Shown in pieces: positions 27,109-39,369 of a stretch of 64,000 nt of DNA. The stretch is taken from contig NZ_BMFP01000001.1 in assembly GCF_014638845.1 (NCBI RefSeq), forward strand, positions 62,001 to 126,000, read 5' to 3'. How positions within the stretch are numbered: position 1 is the first letter of the stretch; the number at the start of each line of letters is the position of its first letter. Position numbers and translations under genes: made by a program. The notes under the pieces are model-generated. The model saw only the letters and a list, made by a program, of their open reading frames with translations, did no database searches and was not told where the DNA came from. The DNA comes from Pontibacter amylolyticus. Lineage in GTDB: Bacteria > Bacteroidota > Bacteroidia > Cytophagales > Hymenobacteraceae.

Positions 27109-27274
27109 CCAATATAAATATGATGATTATTTAACGAGCTGTTGTTGAAATGATGCTTGTGCTAAAGCAGTATGGTAGTATGAAAGGCTGGAGACCAGGC
27201 AATTTGTTCCGTATAAGACCGGAATTTTAAGTTTGCCATACCTGCAGAATTATAAAAATATATGTATCAGAGAG

Positions 27275-27856
27275 TTATAATGTAATTACCTGCAAGTCTT
27301 TGAGATAGGTATATAGTTTTTGAACAGGCAGGCCGACTACATTAAAATAGGAACCTTCGATCTTCTCGATCCCGATCTTTCCGATCCATTCCTGTATGCC
27401 ATAGGCACCCGCTTTGTCGAAGGGCTGGTAGTGCTCGATGTAATAGTTGATTTCCTCGTCACTCAGCTTCTTAAAGTATACCCTGGTCGCATCATGGAAG
27501 ATGGTCTTGGAATTCTTTGTCAGGATACAAACACCAGTGATCACTTCGTGATGGGTTCCGGATAAGGCGCGCAGCATGGCAAAGGCTTCCGAAGCATCGG
27601 CAGGCTTGTTCAGGATGCGCTCACCCAGGCAAACGATCGTATCGGCCGTGATCAGTACTTCGTTCTGCAAGTCTGCGGTATAGGCATCTGCTTTGTGGGA
27701 GGCCAGAAACTCGGCTACCTGCGCGCGTTGCAGGTGCTCCGGAAAGTCCTCGTTCACTTCCTTCACCCGCACCTCGAAATGGATTCCAAGCCCGGCTAAG
27801 AGTTCTTTGCGGCGCGGGGAATTAGAGGCAAGCAGTATCGGACGAGATAAATTCAT
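27275..27856 (-). CDS. maf: Maf-family nucleoside triphosphate pyrophosphatase
   Basis: 193 residues with the Maf signature at the N-terminus (ILLASNSPRRKELLAGLG, about 7-24), the ITADTIV motif (about 72-78, catalytic Asp) and the late KAGAYGIQEW motif. Members hydrolyse dTTP/UTP or modified nucleotides and guard against misincorporation. The gene starts inside the last 35 bp of the DUF1015 gene, in another frame of the same strand, so the pair is likely coupled. Confidence 0.92.
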   Translation of the reverse strand: MNLSRPILLASNSPRRKELLAGLGIHFEVRVKEVNEDFPEHLQRAQVAEFLASHKADAYTADLQNEVLITADTIVCLGERILNKPADASEAFAMLRALSGTHHEVITGVCILTKNSKTIFHDATRVYFKKLSDEEINYYIEHYQPFDKAGAYGIQEWIGKIGIEKIEGSYFNVVGLPVQKLYTYLKDLQVITL

Positions 27857-29120
27857 TTTCTTTGATTGAGCTGAATAAGAATCCGCAGATTGTTTTCGGG
27901 TAAAAGAAGGTCGATTTCTGAGGCATGATGGCCCCGCTGTAGCATACCCGCTTCACCTGTTCCATCGACACCTCGTTGGTGATCAGGGCCAGGCGCGCTT
28001 TGCCGGAGTCCACCTGGCTGACACAGGCCGTGAAGTTGCGCACATAGCTCAGGCCCGGGTAGTCACGCTGCGCTTCGCGGCCAATTCCCAGCACCTTCTC
28101 GAAAACGAAAAAATGCATCACGGTCAGGTCGAGGTCTTTCACTTCCTGGGGCACCGGCCAATCGATCAGGTGGTGCACTTCCGGCTTGAGGCGCAGTTTA
28201 TAGGCGTTGCCCGACAGGTATAGCCCGAAGGCCCAGTTCTTACCCACGATCACCTCGTTGAGTTCGTAAGCATCCTCTTTGGGTGTCACCACAAAGTAGG
28301 CACGCAGGCGCTCCAGAAACTCCTCGTCCGAGAGATCAATATTCTCCAGCACCCGGTGTGTTGGCAGGATGCGCAGGTCGTCGGCCTCGGTGTTGGTGAG
28401 GTACATCAGGTGGTAGTTGTAGGCCTCCTTGCCGGTGTGGTTCGGATTGTCGGCCATGCGCTTTTTGCGGTACTCCAGCGAGCCCTCATAGCGATGGTGC
28501 CCATCGGCCAGCAGCACCTGACGTGATTCCAGCACCTCCAGGAAGTGCCTGATCACGTCGTGGTCGTGAATCACGGCCAGCACGTCGCGCACACCCTGGT
28601 AGTCTTCGGTCACATAAAGCGGCGACTGGATGCTCTCGTCCATGTAGCGCTCCAGTACAAAATCAGGATCGGTATAGAGGCCGTGGGTAGCGCTGGTGTT
28701 CATCAGCGTCTTGTCCAGGAGATCGATGCGATCGTTCACCGCACTGGGAATCGTGTTTTCGTGGCGCAGGAGCACGCCTTCGTTCCAGTCGTAGGCTTTG
28801 ATGTGGCAAATGAAACCCTTGCGGCAGTATTCGCGCTCGTTGCCGGGCAGCCTGAAATACTGGTAATACACATAAATGCCGGGAAGCGGGTCCTGAACGA
28901 TCGTACCGGTGGCTTTCCATTCCTGCAGCATGTCGGCTGCAGTATCAGCTGGCTTGTCGCCGCGAGGAACCGAGAGGTGGATGCTGTTGATCGGGTTCTG
29001 GTACAGCGCCTCCCGCTGTTTTGCTGACACTACATCGAAAAGGGGAGAGGTCAGTTCTTCGATCGACTGGCTCAGCTCTTCTTTGTAACGCCACGCTTTA
29101 ATGGGTAATATTTCGGCCAT
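27822..29120 (-). CDS. DUF1015 family protein
   Basis: A 432-residue protein of the DUF1015 family, whose members are cytosolic and uncharacterised (a kinase-like serine metabolism role has been suggested for some archaeal members). Family marks include PIKAWRY at the start, the Pro/Tyr-rich QDPLPGIYVYYQYFR and the most conserved block LLADGHHRYEGSLEYRK (about 205-221). In many Bacteroidota it is next to serine and PLP genes; here pdxH lies just upstream on the same strand. Its 3' end overlaps maf by 35 bp. The 59-bp spacer before it carries three copies of AGGTATAGG. Confidence 0.85.
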   Translation of the reverse strand: MAEILPIKAWRYKEELSQSIEELTSPLFDVVSAKQREALYQNPINSIHLSVPRGDKPADTAADMLQEWKATGTIVQDPLPGIYVYYQYFRLPGNEREYCRKGFICHIKAYDWNEGVLLRHENTIPSAVNDRIDLLDKTLMNTSATHGLYTDPDFVLERYMDESIQSPLYVTEDYQGVRDVLAVIHDHDVIRHFLEVLESRQVLLADGHHRYEGSLEYRKKRMADNPNHTGKEAYNYHLMYLTNTEADDLRILPTHRVLENIDLSDEEFLERLRAYFVVTPKEDAYELNEVIVGKNWAFGLYLSGNAYKLRLKPEVHHLIDWPVPQEVKDLDLTVMHFFVFEKVLGIGREAQRDYPGLSYVRNFTACVSQVDSGKARLALITNEVSMEQVKRVCYSGAIMPQKSTFFYPKTICGFLFSSIKENEFISSDTACL

Positions 29121-29133
29121 CAGGTTTGCTTAC

Positions 29134-29178
29134 AGGTATAGGTACAGCTCTTAGAGGTATAGGTTAATCAGGTATAGG
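29134..29178. repeat. Three copies of AGGTATAGG in 45 bp
   Basis: The nonamer starts at 29134, 29155 and 29170 in the spacer between pdxH and the DUF1015 gene. It is a local cluster of a heptamer (AGGTATA) that is greatly over-represented in the whole window. A similar cluster (AGGTATAAA, three copies) lies near 47395-47460. Confidence 0.8.
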
Positions 29179-29179
29179 A

Positions 29180-29830
29180 TCAGGGCGCAAGTCGTTTGCG
29201 GGTCCATTGGGTATCGGCCTGCTCAAACACAATGCGGTCGTGCAAACGGTTCGGGCGGCCCTGCCAGAACTCGATGCGCTCGGGCTTCAGTACGTAGCCT
29301 CCCCAGTGCTGCGGGCGCGGCACTACGTCCAGGTTGGCAAAGTCCTTTTCAAATCTTGCCTCCGCCTGCTCCAGTTCTACGCGACTGTTTATCTCACGGC
29401 TCTGAGGCGAGGCCCAGGCCCCGATCTGGCTGCCGCGCGGCCGACTGTGAAAATATACATCCGACACATCGGCTGCCACTTTCCCGATCGTTCCCTCTAT
29501 ACGCACCTGCCGTTCCAATTCAGCCCAGAAAAAGGTGATAGAAGCGTATGGGTTCTCAGCCAGCTGCTGTCCTTTGCGGCTGTCGTAATTGGTGAAGAAC
29601 ACAAAGCCATCCGAAGAGACCTCTTTTAAAAGCACTACCCGCGCCGAAGGCCGGCAGTCGGCCGACACGGTGGACAGCACCAGCGCCGTCGGCTCCAGCA
29701 CTTCTGAAAGAATGGCTTCGTTGAGCCATACCTTAAACTGGTCGAGCGGGTCGTTGGAGACGGACTCTTCTGTAAGCGCCTGCCGGGAGTAGTTCTTCCG
29801 GATAGAGGCAATGTCGTGTTGGAGCGCCAT
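29180..29830 (-). CDS. pdxH: Pyridoxamine/pyridoxine 5'-phosphate oxidase
   Basis: FMN enzyme of 216 residues from ATG 29830 (an upstream in-frame ATG at 29854 adds eight hydrophobic residues absent from the family). It makes pyridoxal 5'-phosphate. Visible are the N-terminal DIASIRKNYSRQ, RVVLLKEVSSDGFVFFTNYDSRKG (FMN site), QVRIEGTIGKV, SRPRGSQIGAWASPQS and the C-terminal signature EFWQGRPNRLHDRI. All are standard for PdxH. Spacer 29855-30107 is AT-rich and holds no gene. Confidence 0.94.
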   Translation of the reverse strand: MALQHDIASIRKNYSRQALTEESVSNDPLDQFKVWLNEAILSEVLEPTALVLSTVSADCRPSARVVLLKEVSSDGFVFFTNYDSRKGQQLAENPYASITFFWAELERQVRIEGTIGKVAADVSDVYFHSRPRGSQIGAWASPQSREINSRVELEQAEARFEKDFANLDVVPRPQHWGGYVLKPERIEFWQGRPNRLHDRIVFEQADTQWTRKRLAP

Positions 29831-30107
29831 AGCGAATGCGATGATTTGCCCCAAAATTATAAAATAATCGGCTGAGGCTTAAATTTTAATTAATATTGCA
29901 ATAATTTAAAAATATTTTATAAAATTAGAAGACTTATTTCCAGTGTTGGCAGGCTTTGTGTGGCCGCTGGTTGTTTTTGTCCAGCTAAGGCGTTCTACAG
30001 GATTTGTACCCTAATGTGTTGTTTCCGTAAGAAGGTATAAACAGCGATTGCCAGGCCTGCCAGGCCAGAAGTTTATGTAAGGTATAGCAATTAAACCCTG
30101 GAGAACA

Positions 30108-30677
30108 ATGGAGGAAGAAAGCGAAAATAAGCCACAAAACGGCAGTATCCTGATATCGGAGCCATACCTGGGCGATCCCAATTTTGAGCGCACCGTGGTT
30201 TTGATCTGCAGCCACGTGGAGGGGGAGGGAACGTTTGGGCTGGTACTCAACCGTTTGTCAAACCTTAAGCTGTCTGATGTGGTTGATGTATATAACGATA
30301 CCTTTGAGGCCGAGCTAGGTATAGGGGGACCGGTGCAGTACAACACCCTGCACTACGTGCACCAGATAGCGGACTTGCCCCAGGCAGTGCAATTGAACGA
30401 CAACCTGTATTGGGGAGGCGACTTCGAATCCCTGCGTACTTTGATTGGCACCGGCGAGGTAACACCGGCGGATATCAAGTTTTTTCTTGGCTACTCCGGA
30501 TGGACACCCGGCCAACTGCAGGAGGAGATCGACAAAAATGTTTGGATCGTAAACAACAATGCTGCGAATAAATTATTTAATTTGGAAGCAGATACACTTT
30601 GGCGTAACATTCTGCGCCAAATGGGCGGAAAATACAAGGTACTTTCAAACTACCCGGTAGATCCCCGCCTGAACTGA
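30108..30677 (+). CDS. YqgE/AlgH family protein
   Basis: 189 residues of the YqgE/AlgH fold, found in most Gram-negative bacteria and still without a proven biochemical role. The family marks are GSILISEPYLGDPNFERTVV (start about residue 10), LVLNR and the conserved FFLGYSGWTPGQLQEEI (about 125-141). It precedes the DUF349 gene by 26 bp and may share its transcript. Confidence 0.9.
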   Translation: MEEESENKPQNGSILISEPYLGDPNFERTVVLICSHVEGEGTFGLVLNRLSNLKLSDVVDVYNDTFEAELGIGGPVQYNTLHYVHQIADLPQAVQLNDNLYWGGDFESLRTLIGTGEVTPADIKFFLGYSGWTPGQLQEEIDKNVWIVNNNAANKLFNLEADTLWRNILRQMGGKYKVLSNYPVDPRLN

Positions 30678-30703
30678 CAATAAGTGGACTAAAAACTGAA
30701 GTC

Positions 30704-32854
30704 ATGACAACTGATAAACAGCACACCGACGCAAACGGAGCTGAGGCCAACAAGCCCCGGCCACAAGACGAAGCACAAGCCAACGGGCAGCAGGCCTCGT
30801 CTCCGATGGATATTGTAGAACAGCGCCTCGCCGAGATCAACGCACAGAAAGAAAGCGCACAGGACAAGCCATCCGAAACAGGTGTGCCCAAAGAAGACCA
30901 GCCTGAAATAAACCCAGCACTGGCTTCCGAAGCAGAGACGTCAGAGACAGAAGAAATAACTGAAGCTTTTGCAGAAGCCAACCTCCCTGAGGCTGAAGCA
31001 CCTGCCACAGAAGCAGCCACTCCAACAGAAACAACGGATACCTCTTCGTCTGCCACCACGACACCTGAGGCAACTGAACCGAACACACCAGTAGCCGCTG
31101 CTGATGAGCACCACGACGAAGAAGAATTGGATGAGGATGACCACACGGACTACAGCCAGATGCCCCTGGAGGATCTGCGCAATCATCTGACCCAGCTTCT
31201 CAAAGTGCCCGACGCAAAACGCAAGTATAAAAAGATCCAGGAAATCCATCGCCAGTACGAGGATAAGTTTCAGATTGAGAAGGGCCAGGCACTTGACCGT
31301 TTCCGACAGGAGGGAGGCACCGAAGAAGACTTTGACTACCATGCGCCCGTAGCGCACACAGAGCTCGAGCAGCTCTACGCCGCTTACCGCGAGGCTCGCT
31401 ACCAGGACCGACAGCACAGTGAAGAACAGCGTGTTCGCAACCTGGAGCGCAAGCGTGAGCTACTGCAGCAGTTGCGTACCCTGGTAGAATCAGCCGAAAC
31501 CAAAAACAGCAGCGACGAACTGAAGAAGCTGCAGGGAGAATGGAAGAGCATCGGACCCGTACCACCGGGAGAAGCGCAGGAACTGTGGGATTCGTACCAT
31601 GCCCTGCTAGACATCTTCTACAACAACCGCAGCATGTTCTTCGAAATGAAGGAGCTGGACAGGCGCCGTAACCTGGATGCCAAAGTGCAGTTGATAGAAC
31701 GTGCAGAAGCACTTCAGAACGAGCCTTCCATCAACAAAGCCTTGCAGGAGCTGCGCCATTTGCATGAAGAATGGAAGAACATTGGGCCTGTTCCGAACGA
31801 GCAGCGTGACGCGATCTGGGAGCGCTTTATTCAGGCTTCTGAAAAAGTGCATGAGCAGCGCCGTTCGTACATGGAGGAGCGCAAGACCATCGAGATGGCC
31901 AACCTGGAGAAGAAGCGCGGGCTATTGGCTCGTTTGCAGGAGTTCCAGACCTTTAACACTGACCGCATAAACGAATGGCGTGACAAGACAGACGAGATCC
32001 AGAAACTCAAGGAAGAGTGGGACAGCGCCGGTCTTGTACCGAAAGAGTACGCCGAGGAGGTCAACAAAAACTTCTGGGGCAATTACAAGGCGTTCTTCCA
32101 GCACAAGAACCAGTTCTTTAAAGGCCTGGATGAGCAGAAAACACAGAACTTGCGCCTGAAGACGGAGCTGTGCGAACAGGCCGAGAGTCTGAAGGAGAGC
32201 ACAGACTGGAATACGACCAAAGAGAAGATGATCCAGCTTCAGAAGAAGTGGAAGACCATAGGCCGCGTGCCGGATAAGCATTCCGATAAGATCTGGCAGC
32301 GCTTCAGAGCGGCTTGCAACGAGTTCTTCGACCGCAAGCAGGCCCAGGAACAGCAGAAGGGAGCCGAAATGGAAAAACTCTCTTCAGAAAAACTGGCCCT
32401 TTGCGACCGTATAACAGAAGAGCTGACACAACCCAACACGACGACTTCGCTGGATGATTTCAACAGGATCGTAGCGGAATGGGACACCCTGGATACTGGC
32501 AACAAGCGTGTGAACACAAGGGTAGAGGAGCGATTCCTGTCTCTGATGGAGCGGTACCTGGAGCGCGTTCCTGACCTGCCTTATGATGAGCGTATGACCA
32601 TTGTGGCTCAGCTGCAGGTAGACCGCCTGAAAAACAGTCCGGATGCCTCGCAGAAGCTATACCAGAAAGAACAGACAATTCGTCGCGAGATTGGCCAGTT
32701 GCAGAACGACATACAGACCCTGCGCACCAACCTCGACTTCTTTGCCCGTTCCAAGAACGCCGATAAGCTGCGCGAGGAATATGAAGGCCGTATAGAAGAC
32801 ACGCAGAAACGCATCGACATCCTGCAGCGGCAGCTGGCCGCTTTCAGAAGATAA
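30704..32854 (+). CDS. DUF349 repeat protein with acidic disordered N-terminus
   Basis: 716 residues. The first 150 are low-complexity and acidic (Glu, Thr, Ala, Pro), surely disordered. Residues 190-630 hold four clear DUF349 repeats, each marked by EWKxIGxVP-like motifs (EWKSIGPVP, EWKNIGPVP, EWDSAGLVP, KWKTIGRVP), plus a weaker fifth. The C-terminus (about 650-716) is a Gln/Arg/Lys coiled coil. The family is helical and cytoplasmic; function is unknown. Its abundance in Bacteroidota is known, and no partner is suggested by the neighbours beyond YqgE. Confidence 0.88.
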   Translation: MTTDKQHTDANGAEANKPRPQDEAQANGQQASSPMDIVEQRLAEINAQKESAQDKPSETGVPKEDQPEINPALASEAETSETEEITEAFAEANLPEAEAPATEAATPTETTDTSSSATTTPEATEPNTPVAAADEHHDEEELDEDDHTDYSQMPLEDLRNHLTQLLKVPDAKRKYKKIQEIHRQYEDKFQIEKGQALDRFRQEGGTEEDFDYHAPVAHTELEQLYAAYREARYQDRQHSEEQRVRNLERKRELLQQLRTLVESAETKNSSDELKKLQGEWKSIGPVPPGEAQELWDSYHALLDIFYNNRSMFFEMKELDRRRNLDAKVQLIERAEALQNEPSINKALQELRHLHEEWKNIGPVPNEQRDAIWERFIQASEKVHEQRRSYMEERKTIEMANLEKKRGLLARLQEFQTFNTDRINEWRDKTDEIQKLKEEWDSAGLVPKEYAEEVNKNFWGNYKAFFQHKNQFFKGLDEQKTQNLRLKTELCEQAESLKESTDWNTTKEKMIQLQKKWKTIGRVPDKHSDKIWQRFRAACNEFFDRKQAQEQQKGAEMEKLSSEKLALCDRITEELTQPNTTTSLDDFNRIVAEWDTLDTGNKRVNTRVEERFLSLMERYLERVPDLPYDERMTIVAQLQVDRLKNSPDASQKLYQKEQTIRREIGQLQNDIQTLRTNLDFFARSKNADKLREEYEGRIEDTQKRIDILQRQLAAFRR

Positions 32855-32915
32855 AAAATTTCTGTTTGATACTCAAAAGCTTATCGTAAAAGCGCGAAAA
32901 ATCCTGTTACGGGTA

Positions 32916-32946
32916 TTTGTATATTAAAAACCTTATTATACCTTTG
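32916..32946 (+). promoter_or_regulatory. Promoter of the tRNA-Thr pair
   Basis: TTTG (32916-32919), a 19-nt spacer, and TACCTTTG (32939-32946) match the Bacteroidota housekeeping consensus exactly, 39 nt before the first tRNA. It is the best promoter in the window. Confidence 0.8.
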
Positions 32947-32985
32947 CAACGCTTTAGAACGATAGGGCAACATAAATAAAGTATC

Positions 32986-33058
<73 letters not shown>

Positions 33059-33080
33059 CAACTTTATTTGTACTTTTACC

Positions 33081-33153
<73 letters not shown>

Positions 33154-33156
33154 CTT

Positions 33157-33188
33157 AAAAGGCTTCAGAGAAATCTGAAGCCTTTTTT
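33157..33188 (+). terminator. Terminator of the tRNA-Thr operon
   Basis: 13-bp stem AAAAGGCTTCAGA (33157-33169) / TCTGAAGCCTTTT (33174-33186), GAAA loop, ending in a run of six T. Textbook intrinsic terminator. Confidence 0.95.
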
Positions 33189-33320
33189 GTTTTTATACCC
33201 CCCTTATTCCCGCCTAACTGCTCCTCTCAACGTTTTTGGTCCTTAAGGTTCCGGGCTATATATGCTTTATCAAGTTTTATGACTTATTTTGGGGAATCAT
33301 CCAAGCTCCGAACACATCCT

Positions 33321-34487
33321 ATGCGACTGATTGAAGTAAACACCCCCGAACTGGCCGAAGAGTTTCTTAAAGTACAAGTAAGGCTTTATCGCAAAGACCC
33401 GAATTATATCCGCCCGCTTGACAAGGATGTAAACCAGGTGTTCGACCCTAAGAAAAATAAACTCCTGCGCGACGGTGAAGCGATCCGCTGGATTTTAAAG
33501 GACGAAGAAGGGGAATCTATTGGCCGGGTGGCCGCTTTCATCAACAAGAAAACTGCGAACTCCTTTGAGCAGCCAACCGGCGGCATGGGTTTCTTTGACT
33601 GTATCAACGATCAGCAAGCTGCCAACACACTCTTCGAGGCTTGCCGCCACTGGCTGCAGGAGCGGGGTATGGAGGCCATGGACGGCCCGATCAATTTCGG
33701 GGAGCGTGATAAATGGTGGGGACTGCTGGTTGACGGCTTCCTGGAGCCCACTTATTGCATGAACTACAATCATCCCTACTACCAGCAACTGTTCGAGAAC
33801 TACGGCTTTAAGCTCTACTTCAACCAGTACGTTTACTATCGCACCGTAAACGATCCGCTCACGCCGGAATACCATGATAAGGCGCAGCGCATCCTTTCTG
33901 ACCCGGACTATACCTTTCAGCATATCGACAAGTCCAACTTGGACAAATACGCTGAGGATTTCCGGATCGTATATAACAAAGGCTGGGTGAAACACGAGGG
34001 CGTGAAAGCCATGGGCGAAGCGCAAGCTAAGTCTATTATGAAAGCGCTGAAGCCTGTGCTGGATGAAAAGATCATCTGGTTCGCTTACCACAAAGGAGAG
34101 CCTGCCGGATTCTTCATCGCTATACCTGAGCTGAACCAACTCTTCAAATACGTGAACGGAAAACTGGACACATGGGGCAAGATCAAATTTATCTACCACC
34201 GCTGGAGAGGGTCTTGCAAGACAATGTACGGCATTGTGTTCGGCATTACGCCGGAGTGCCAGGGAAAAGGCGTGGAGGCCGCCATGGTGGTGTCAGCAGC
34301 CAAACTGGTACAAGGCAACCCCAACATACCCTACTATGATCTGCAGATGAACTGGATCGGCGACTTTAACCCAAAAATGATGAAGGTGGTAGAGCAGGTA
34401 GGCAGCCGCGTCCTCAAAACGTATGTCACCTATCGCTTCCTCTTCGACCGCGAGAAAGAGTTTAAGCGCGCACCGATCATCAAGTAG
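33321..34487 (+). CDS. GNAT-fold-like conserved protein of Bacteroidota
   Basis: About 388 residues from ATG 33321 (an upstream ATG at 33279 adds 14 residues that overlap a promoter-like TTATTTTG). The protein has two GNAT-like halves: residues 1-130 with GESIGRVAAFIN, and residues 190-385 with GEPAGFFIAIPE and GITPECQGKGVEAAMV, which resembles the acetyl-CoA pyrophosphate loop (Q/RxxGxG/A). I cannot name a substrate. Similar proteins are common in Bacteroidota and labelled hypothetical or N-acetyltransferase. The next gene starts 2 bp after its stop. Confidence 0.75.
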   Translation: MRLIEVNTPELAEEFLKVQVRLYRKDPNYIRPLDKDVNQVFDPKKNKLLRDGEAIRWILKDEEGESIGRVAAFINKKTANSFEQPTGGMGFFDCINDQQAANTLFEACRHWLQERGMEAMDGPINFGERDKWWGLLVDGFLEPTYCMNYNHPYYQQLFENYGFKLYFNQYVYYRTVNDPLTPEYHDKAQRILSDPDYTFQHIDKSNLDKYAEDFRIVYNKGWVKHEGVKAMGEAQAKSIMKALKPVLDEKIIWFAYHKGEPAGFFIAIPELNQLFKYVNGKLDTWGKIKFIYHRWRGSCKTMYGIVFGITPECQGKGVEAAMVVSAAKLVQGNPNIPYYDLQMNWIGDFNPKMMKVVEQVGSRVLKTYVTYRFLFDREKEFKRAPIIK

Positions 34488-34489
34488 GT

Positions 34490-35509
34490 ATGGATTCACT
34501 GACGCAGATCGTACTGGGTGCCGCCGTGGGCGAAGCGGTAGCCGGCCGTAAACTGGGCAACAAGGCCCTGCTTTGGGGCGCTATTGCTGGCACCATACCT
34601 GATCTGGACGTACTGGCCAATCCTTTGCTGGACATGGTGGGGCAACTGAGCTTTCACCGTTCCATTACGCACTCTTTCTTCTTTGCCGTCATCGCCTCGC
34701 CCTTGCTGGGCTGGGTGCTCTGGCGGCTCTACAAAAACGAGCATGCCACCTTCCGGGACTGGACGCTACTGTTTTTCCTGGGCTTCACGACCCATGCCAT
34801 ACTGGATAGCTTCACCACCTGGGGCACCCAGCTCCTCTGGCCTTTCAGCAACTATGGCGTAGCGTTTTACAACATCTTCGTCATCGATCCATTTTACACG
34901 GTTCCTTTCCTGATCTGCGTGATTGCTGTGCTGTTCTATGACCGGCGCAATCCCAAAAGGAGGCGCTGGAACAATGCCGGATTGCTTATCAGTTCGCTCT
35001 ACATCATTTTCTCGTTCGGGGCACAGGCCTATGCTAAAAGCGTTTTCAGGGATAGCCTGGAAGCGCAAGGTATACGTTACGATTCGGAGATCGTGAAAGC
35101 CACTCCTATGAACACCCTGCTCTGGTCTATCACAGCGGCAACGGAGGACGGCTATTACAACGGCTTCTACTCCTTGCTGGACCAGGACCAAAACATCAGG
35201 TATAGCTTCGAACCCCGCCAGGAACAATTGCTGGACACGTACCGGGGCGATCCGAAAATGGAGCGTCTGCTGCAGATCACCAAGGGCTACCGTGCGGTAG
35301 AGGAGGCACCTGAAGGCATTCACATCAAAGACCTGCGTTTTGGTCAGTTTGACGGCTGGCAGGAAGGCAAGGGGCAGTATGTGTTCGTATACCACGTGTG
35401 GCGCAAGCAGGATGGCTCCCTCCAATTCGAAGAGATCAACAACCGTCCGAAAATAGACGGTAATTATCTGAAAGCTTATTTGCACCGGATACTGGGTAAT
35501 AAAAATTAA
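34490..35509 (+). CDS. Membrane-bound metal-dependent hydrolase (YbcI/DUF457 type)
   Basis: 339 residues starting [16 protein letters not shown], the typical opening of this family, followed by GTIPDLDVL and [10 protein letters not shown] (conserved Asp and His thought to bind metal, about 37-65). Four to five membrane helices fill residues 1-190; the C-terminal 150 residues are soluble. The family is called membrane-bound metal-dependent hydrolase; no substrate is established. It lies 2 bp after the GNAT-like gene and 10 bp before an SDR gene, so the three are likely one operon. Confidence 0.87.
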   Translation: MDSLTQIVLGAAVGEAVAGRKLGNKALLWGAIAGTIPDLDVLANPLLDMVGQLSFHRSITHSFFFAVIASPLLGWVLWRLYKNEHATFRDWTLLFFLGFTTHAILDSFTTWGTQLLWPFSNYGVAFYNIFVIDPFYTVPFLICVIAVLFYDRRNPKRRRWNNAGLLISSLYIIFSFGAQAYAKSVFRDSLEAQGIRYDSEIVKATPMNTLLWSITAATEDGYYNGFYSLLDQDQNIRYSFEPRQEQLLDTYRGDPKMERLLQITKGYRAVEEAPEGIHIKDLRFGQFDGWQEGKGQYVFVYHVWRKQDGSLQFEEINNRPKIDGNYLKAYLHRILGNKN

Positions 35510-35519
35510 AGTCAGGCGT

Positions 35520-36290
35520 ATGACATCAGCGAGATGGTTGCTTAGCGGCAAAAAAGCCGTGGTAACGGGTGGCTCCAAAGGTATAGGCGCCGCCGTAGTG
35601 GAAGAATTTATCGGATTGGGCGCCGAAGTGCTGGCGGTGGCGCGCAAAGAAGAGGACCTGCAACAGTTGAAGACGAATTTTACGGACGGGTTGGAGGTAC
35701 TGGTAGCCGATGTTAGCACTGCAGCAGGCCGACAGGCGCTGCTTGACAAAGTGCACTGCCACTGGGGAGCGCTGGATATACTGGTGAACAACGTAGGCAC
35801 TAACATCCGGAAGCCAACCACCGACTACACAGAGGCAGAATACGATTTTGTGATGAGCACCAACCTGCGCTCTGCCTTCGAACTGAGCCGTAGTTTCTAC
35901 CCTTTGCTCAAAGCATCCGGACAGGGCAATATCATCCAGATGACTTCCGTGGCAGGGCTGACGCATGTGCGCACCGGTGCTATTTACGGCATGACCAAAG
36001 CCGCACTGGTGCAACTCACCAAAAACCTGGCAGGGGAGTGGGCCGCGGATGGGATTCGCGTGAACGCCGTCGCGCCCTGGTACATCAGCACGCCGCTAGC
36101 CCAGGCGGTGCTGCAGAACGAACAGTACCTGCACGAAGTACTTGTCAGAACACCGATGCGTGTGATCGGCAAGCCCGAGGATGTGGCAGGTGCCGTGGCC
36201 TTTCTTTGCATGCCGGCGGCAGCCTATATCACGGGGCAGACACTGGCAGTTGACGGCGGTTTTACCATAAATGGTTTTCACCCGCTCTAA
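35520..36290 (+). CDS. Short-chain dehydrogenase/reductase (tropinone-reductase-like)
   Basis: 256-residue NAD(P)-dependent oxidoreductase. [11 protein letters not shown] (about 17-27) is the cofactor motif; NNVGTN replaces the usual NNAG; the catalytic Ser and YxxxK occur in [23 protein letters not shown] (about 140-162). GGFTINGF ends the protein. The NNVG variant and overall match resemble plant tropinone reductase-like SDRs, but the substrate is unknown. Last gene of a putative three-gene operon; a small hairpin GGATAG/CTATCC (36321-36336) follows. Confidence 0.88.
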   Translation: MTSARWLLSGKKAVVTGGSKGIGAAVVEEFIGLGAEVLAVARKEEDLQQLKTNFTDGLEVLVADVSTAAGRQALLDKVHCHWGALDILVNNVGTNIRKPTTDYTEAEYDFVMSTNLRSAFELSRSFYPLLKASGQGNIIQMTSVAGLTHVRTGAIYGMTKAALVQLTKNLAGEWAADGIRVNAVAPWYISTPLAQAVLQNEQYLHEVLVRTPMRVIGKPEDVAGAVAFLCMPAAAYITGQTLAVDGGFTINGFHPL

Positions 36291-36370
36291 GCTGCAAAAC
36301 AGGTATAATTCCAGCTTTTAGGATAGCTAAACTATCCCCTGAAACGCTGGTTTATTAATCCAAATTTCAC

Positions 36371-36378
36371 TACTTTTG
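36371..36378 (+). promoter_or_regulatory. -7 promoter box before the small lipoprotein gene
   Basis: TACTTTTG matches TAnnTTTG, 60 nt before ATG 36438. A TTTA lies about 16 nt upstream as a weak -33. Confidence 0.45.
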
Positions 36379-36437
36379 TATGATAAGGATACAAGAGCGA
36401 AACACCTGTTCCCAGTGCTCTTTTTAACCCGACATGC

Positions 36438-36680
36438 ATGGCAAAAATTAGATTGCTTTTACTCTTTAGCGCTGCTCTGCTGCTTCTGACTGTTTCATCC
36501 TGCAAACCGATGTGTCCAATCTCTTCCTGCCAGGTGCGCATGGAGCACTTGCATGGCGAACAGGAGTTTCGCGGCCAACCCATTTACAAAAAGCAGAACC
36601 CTAAGATAGGCGAAAAGCTGCCGAAGCAGACAGGGGAGGTGCGCAAGCGCAGCAACGACAAGAGCCAGCGCAAGAATTAA
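36438..36680 (+). CDS. Small basic lipoprotein of unknown function
   Basis: 80 residues. A strong lipoprotein signal (LLLLTVSSCKP, Cys about 22) is followed by a second Cys pair (MCPISSC) and a very basic tail (Lys/Arg-rich, ending SQRKN). I do not recognise a named family. It lies just before gyrA on the same strand; no function follows from that. Confidence 0.65.
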   Translation: MAKIRLLLLFSAALLLLTVSSCKPMCPISSCQVRMEHLHGEQEFRGQPIYKKQNPKIGEKLPKQTGEVRKRSNDKSQRKN

Positions 36681-36747
36681 CGAATAGTACAGGCTGTTGC
36701 CTGATCAGTATATTATCCAACACAAAACTATTATTTAGACCTTGAAC

Positions 36748-39300
<2,553 letters not shown>

Positions 39301-39369
39301 GCTGTAAATGGAATTTTATTTTATTTATTAATCGTTTAACAAACAAACAAAAACCAATCTCTGAACAGT

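Noticed and set aside
34766..35821. 351-codon minus-strand open frame across two plus-strand genes
   Set aside because: It spans the ends of a membrane hydrolase gene and an SDR gene, both with firm motifs.
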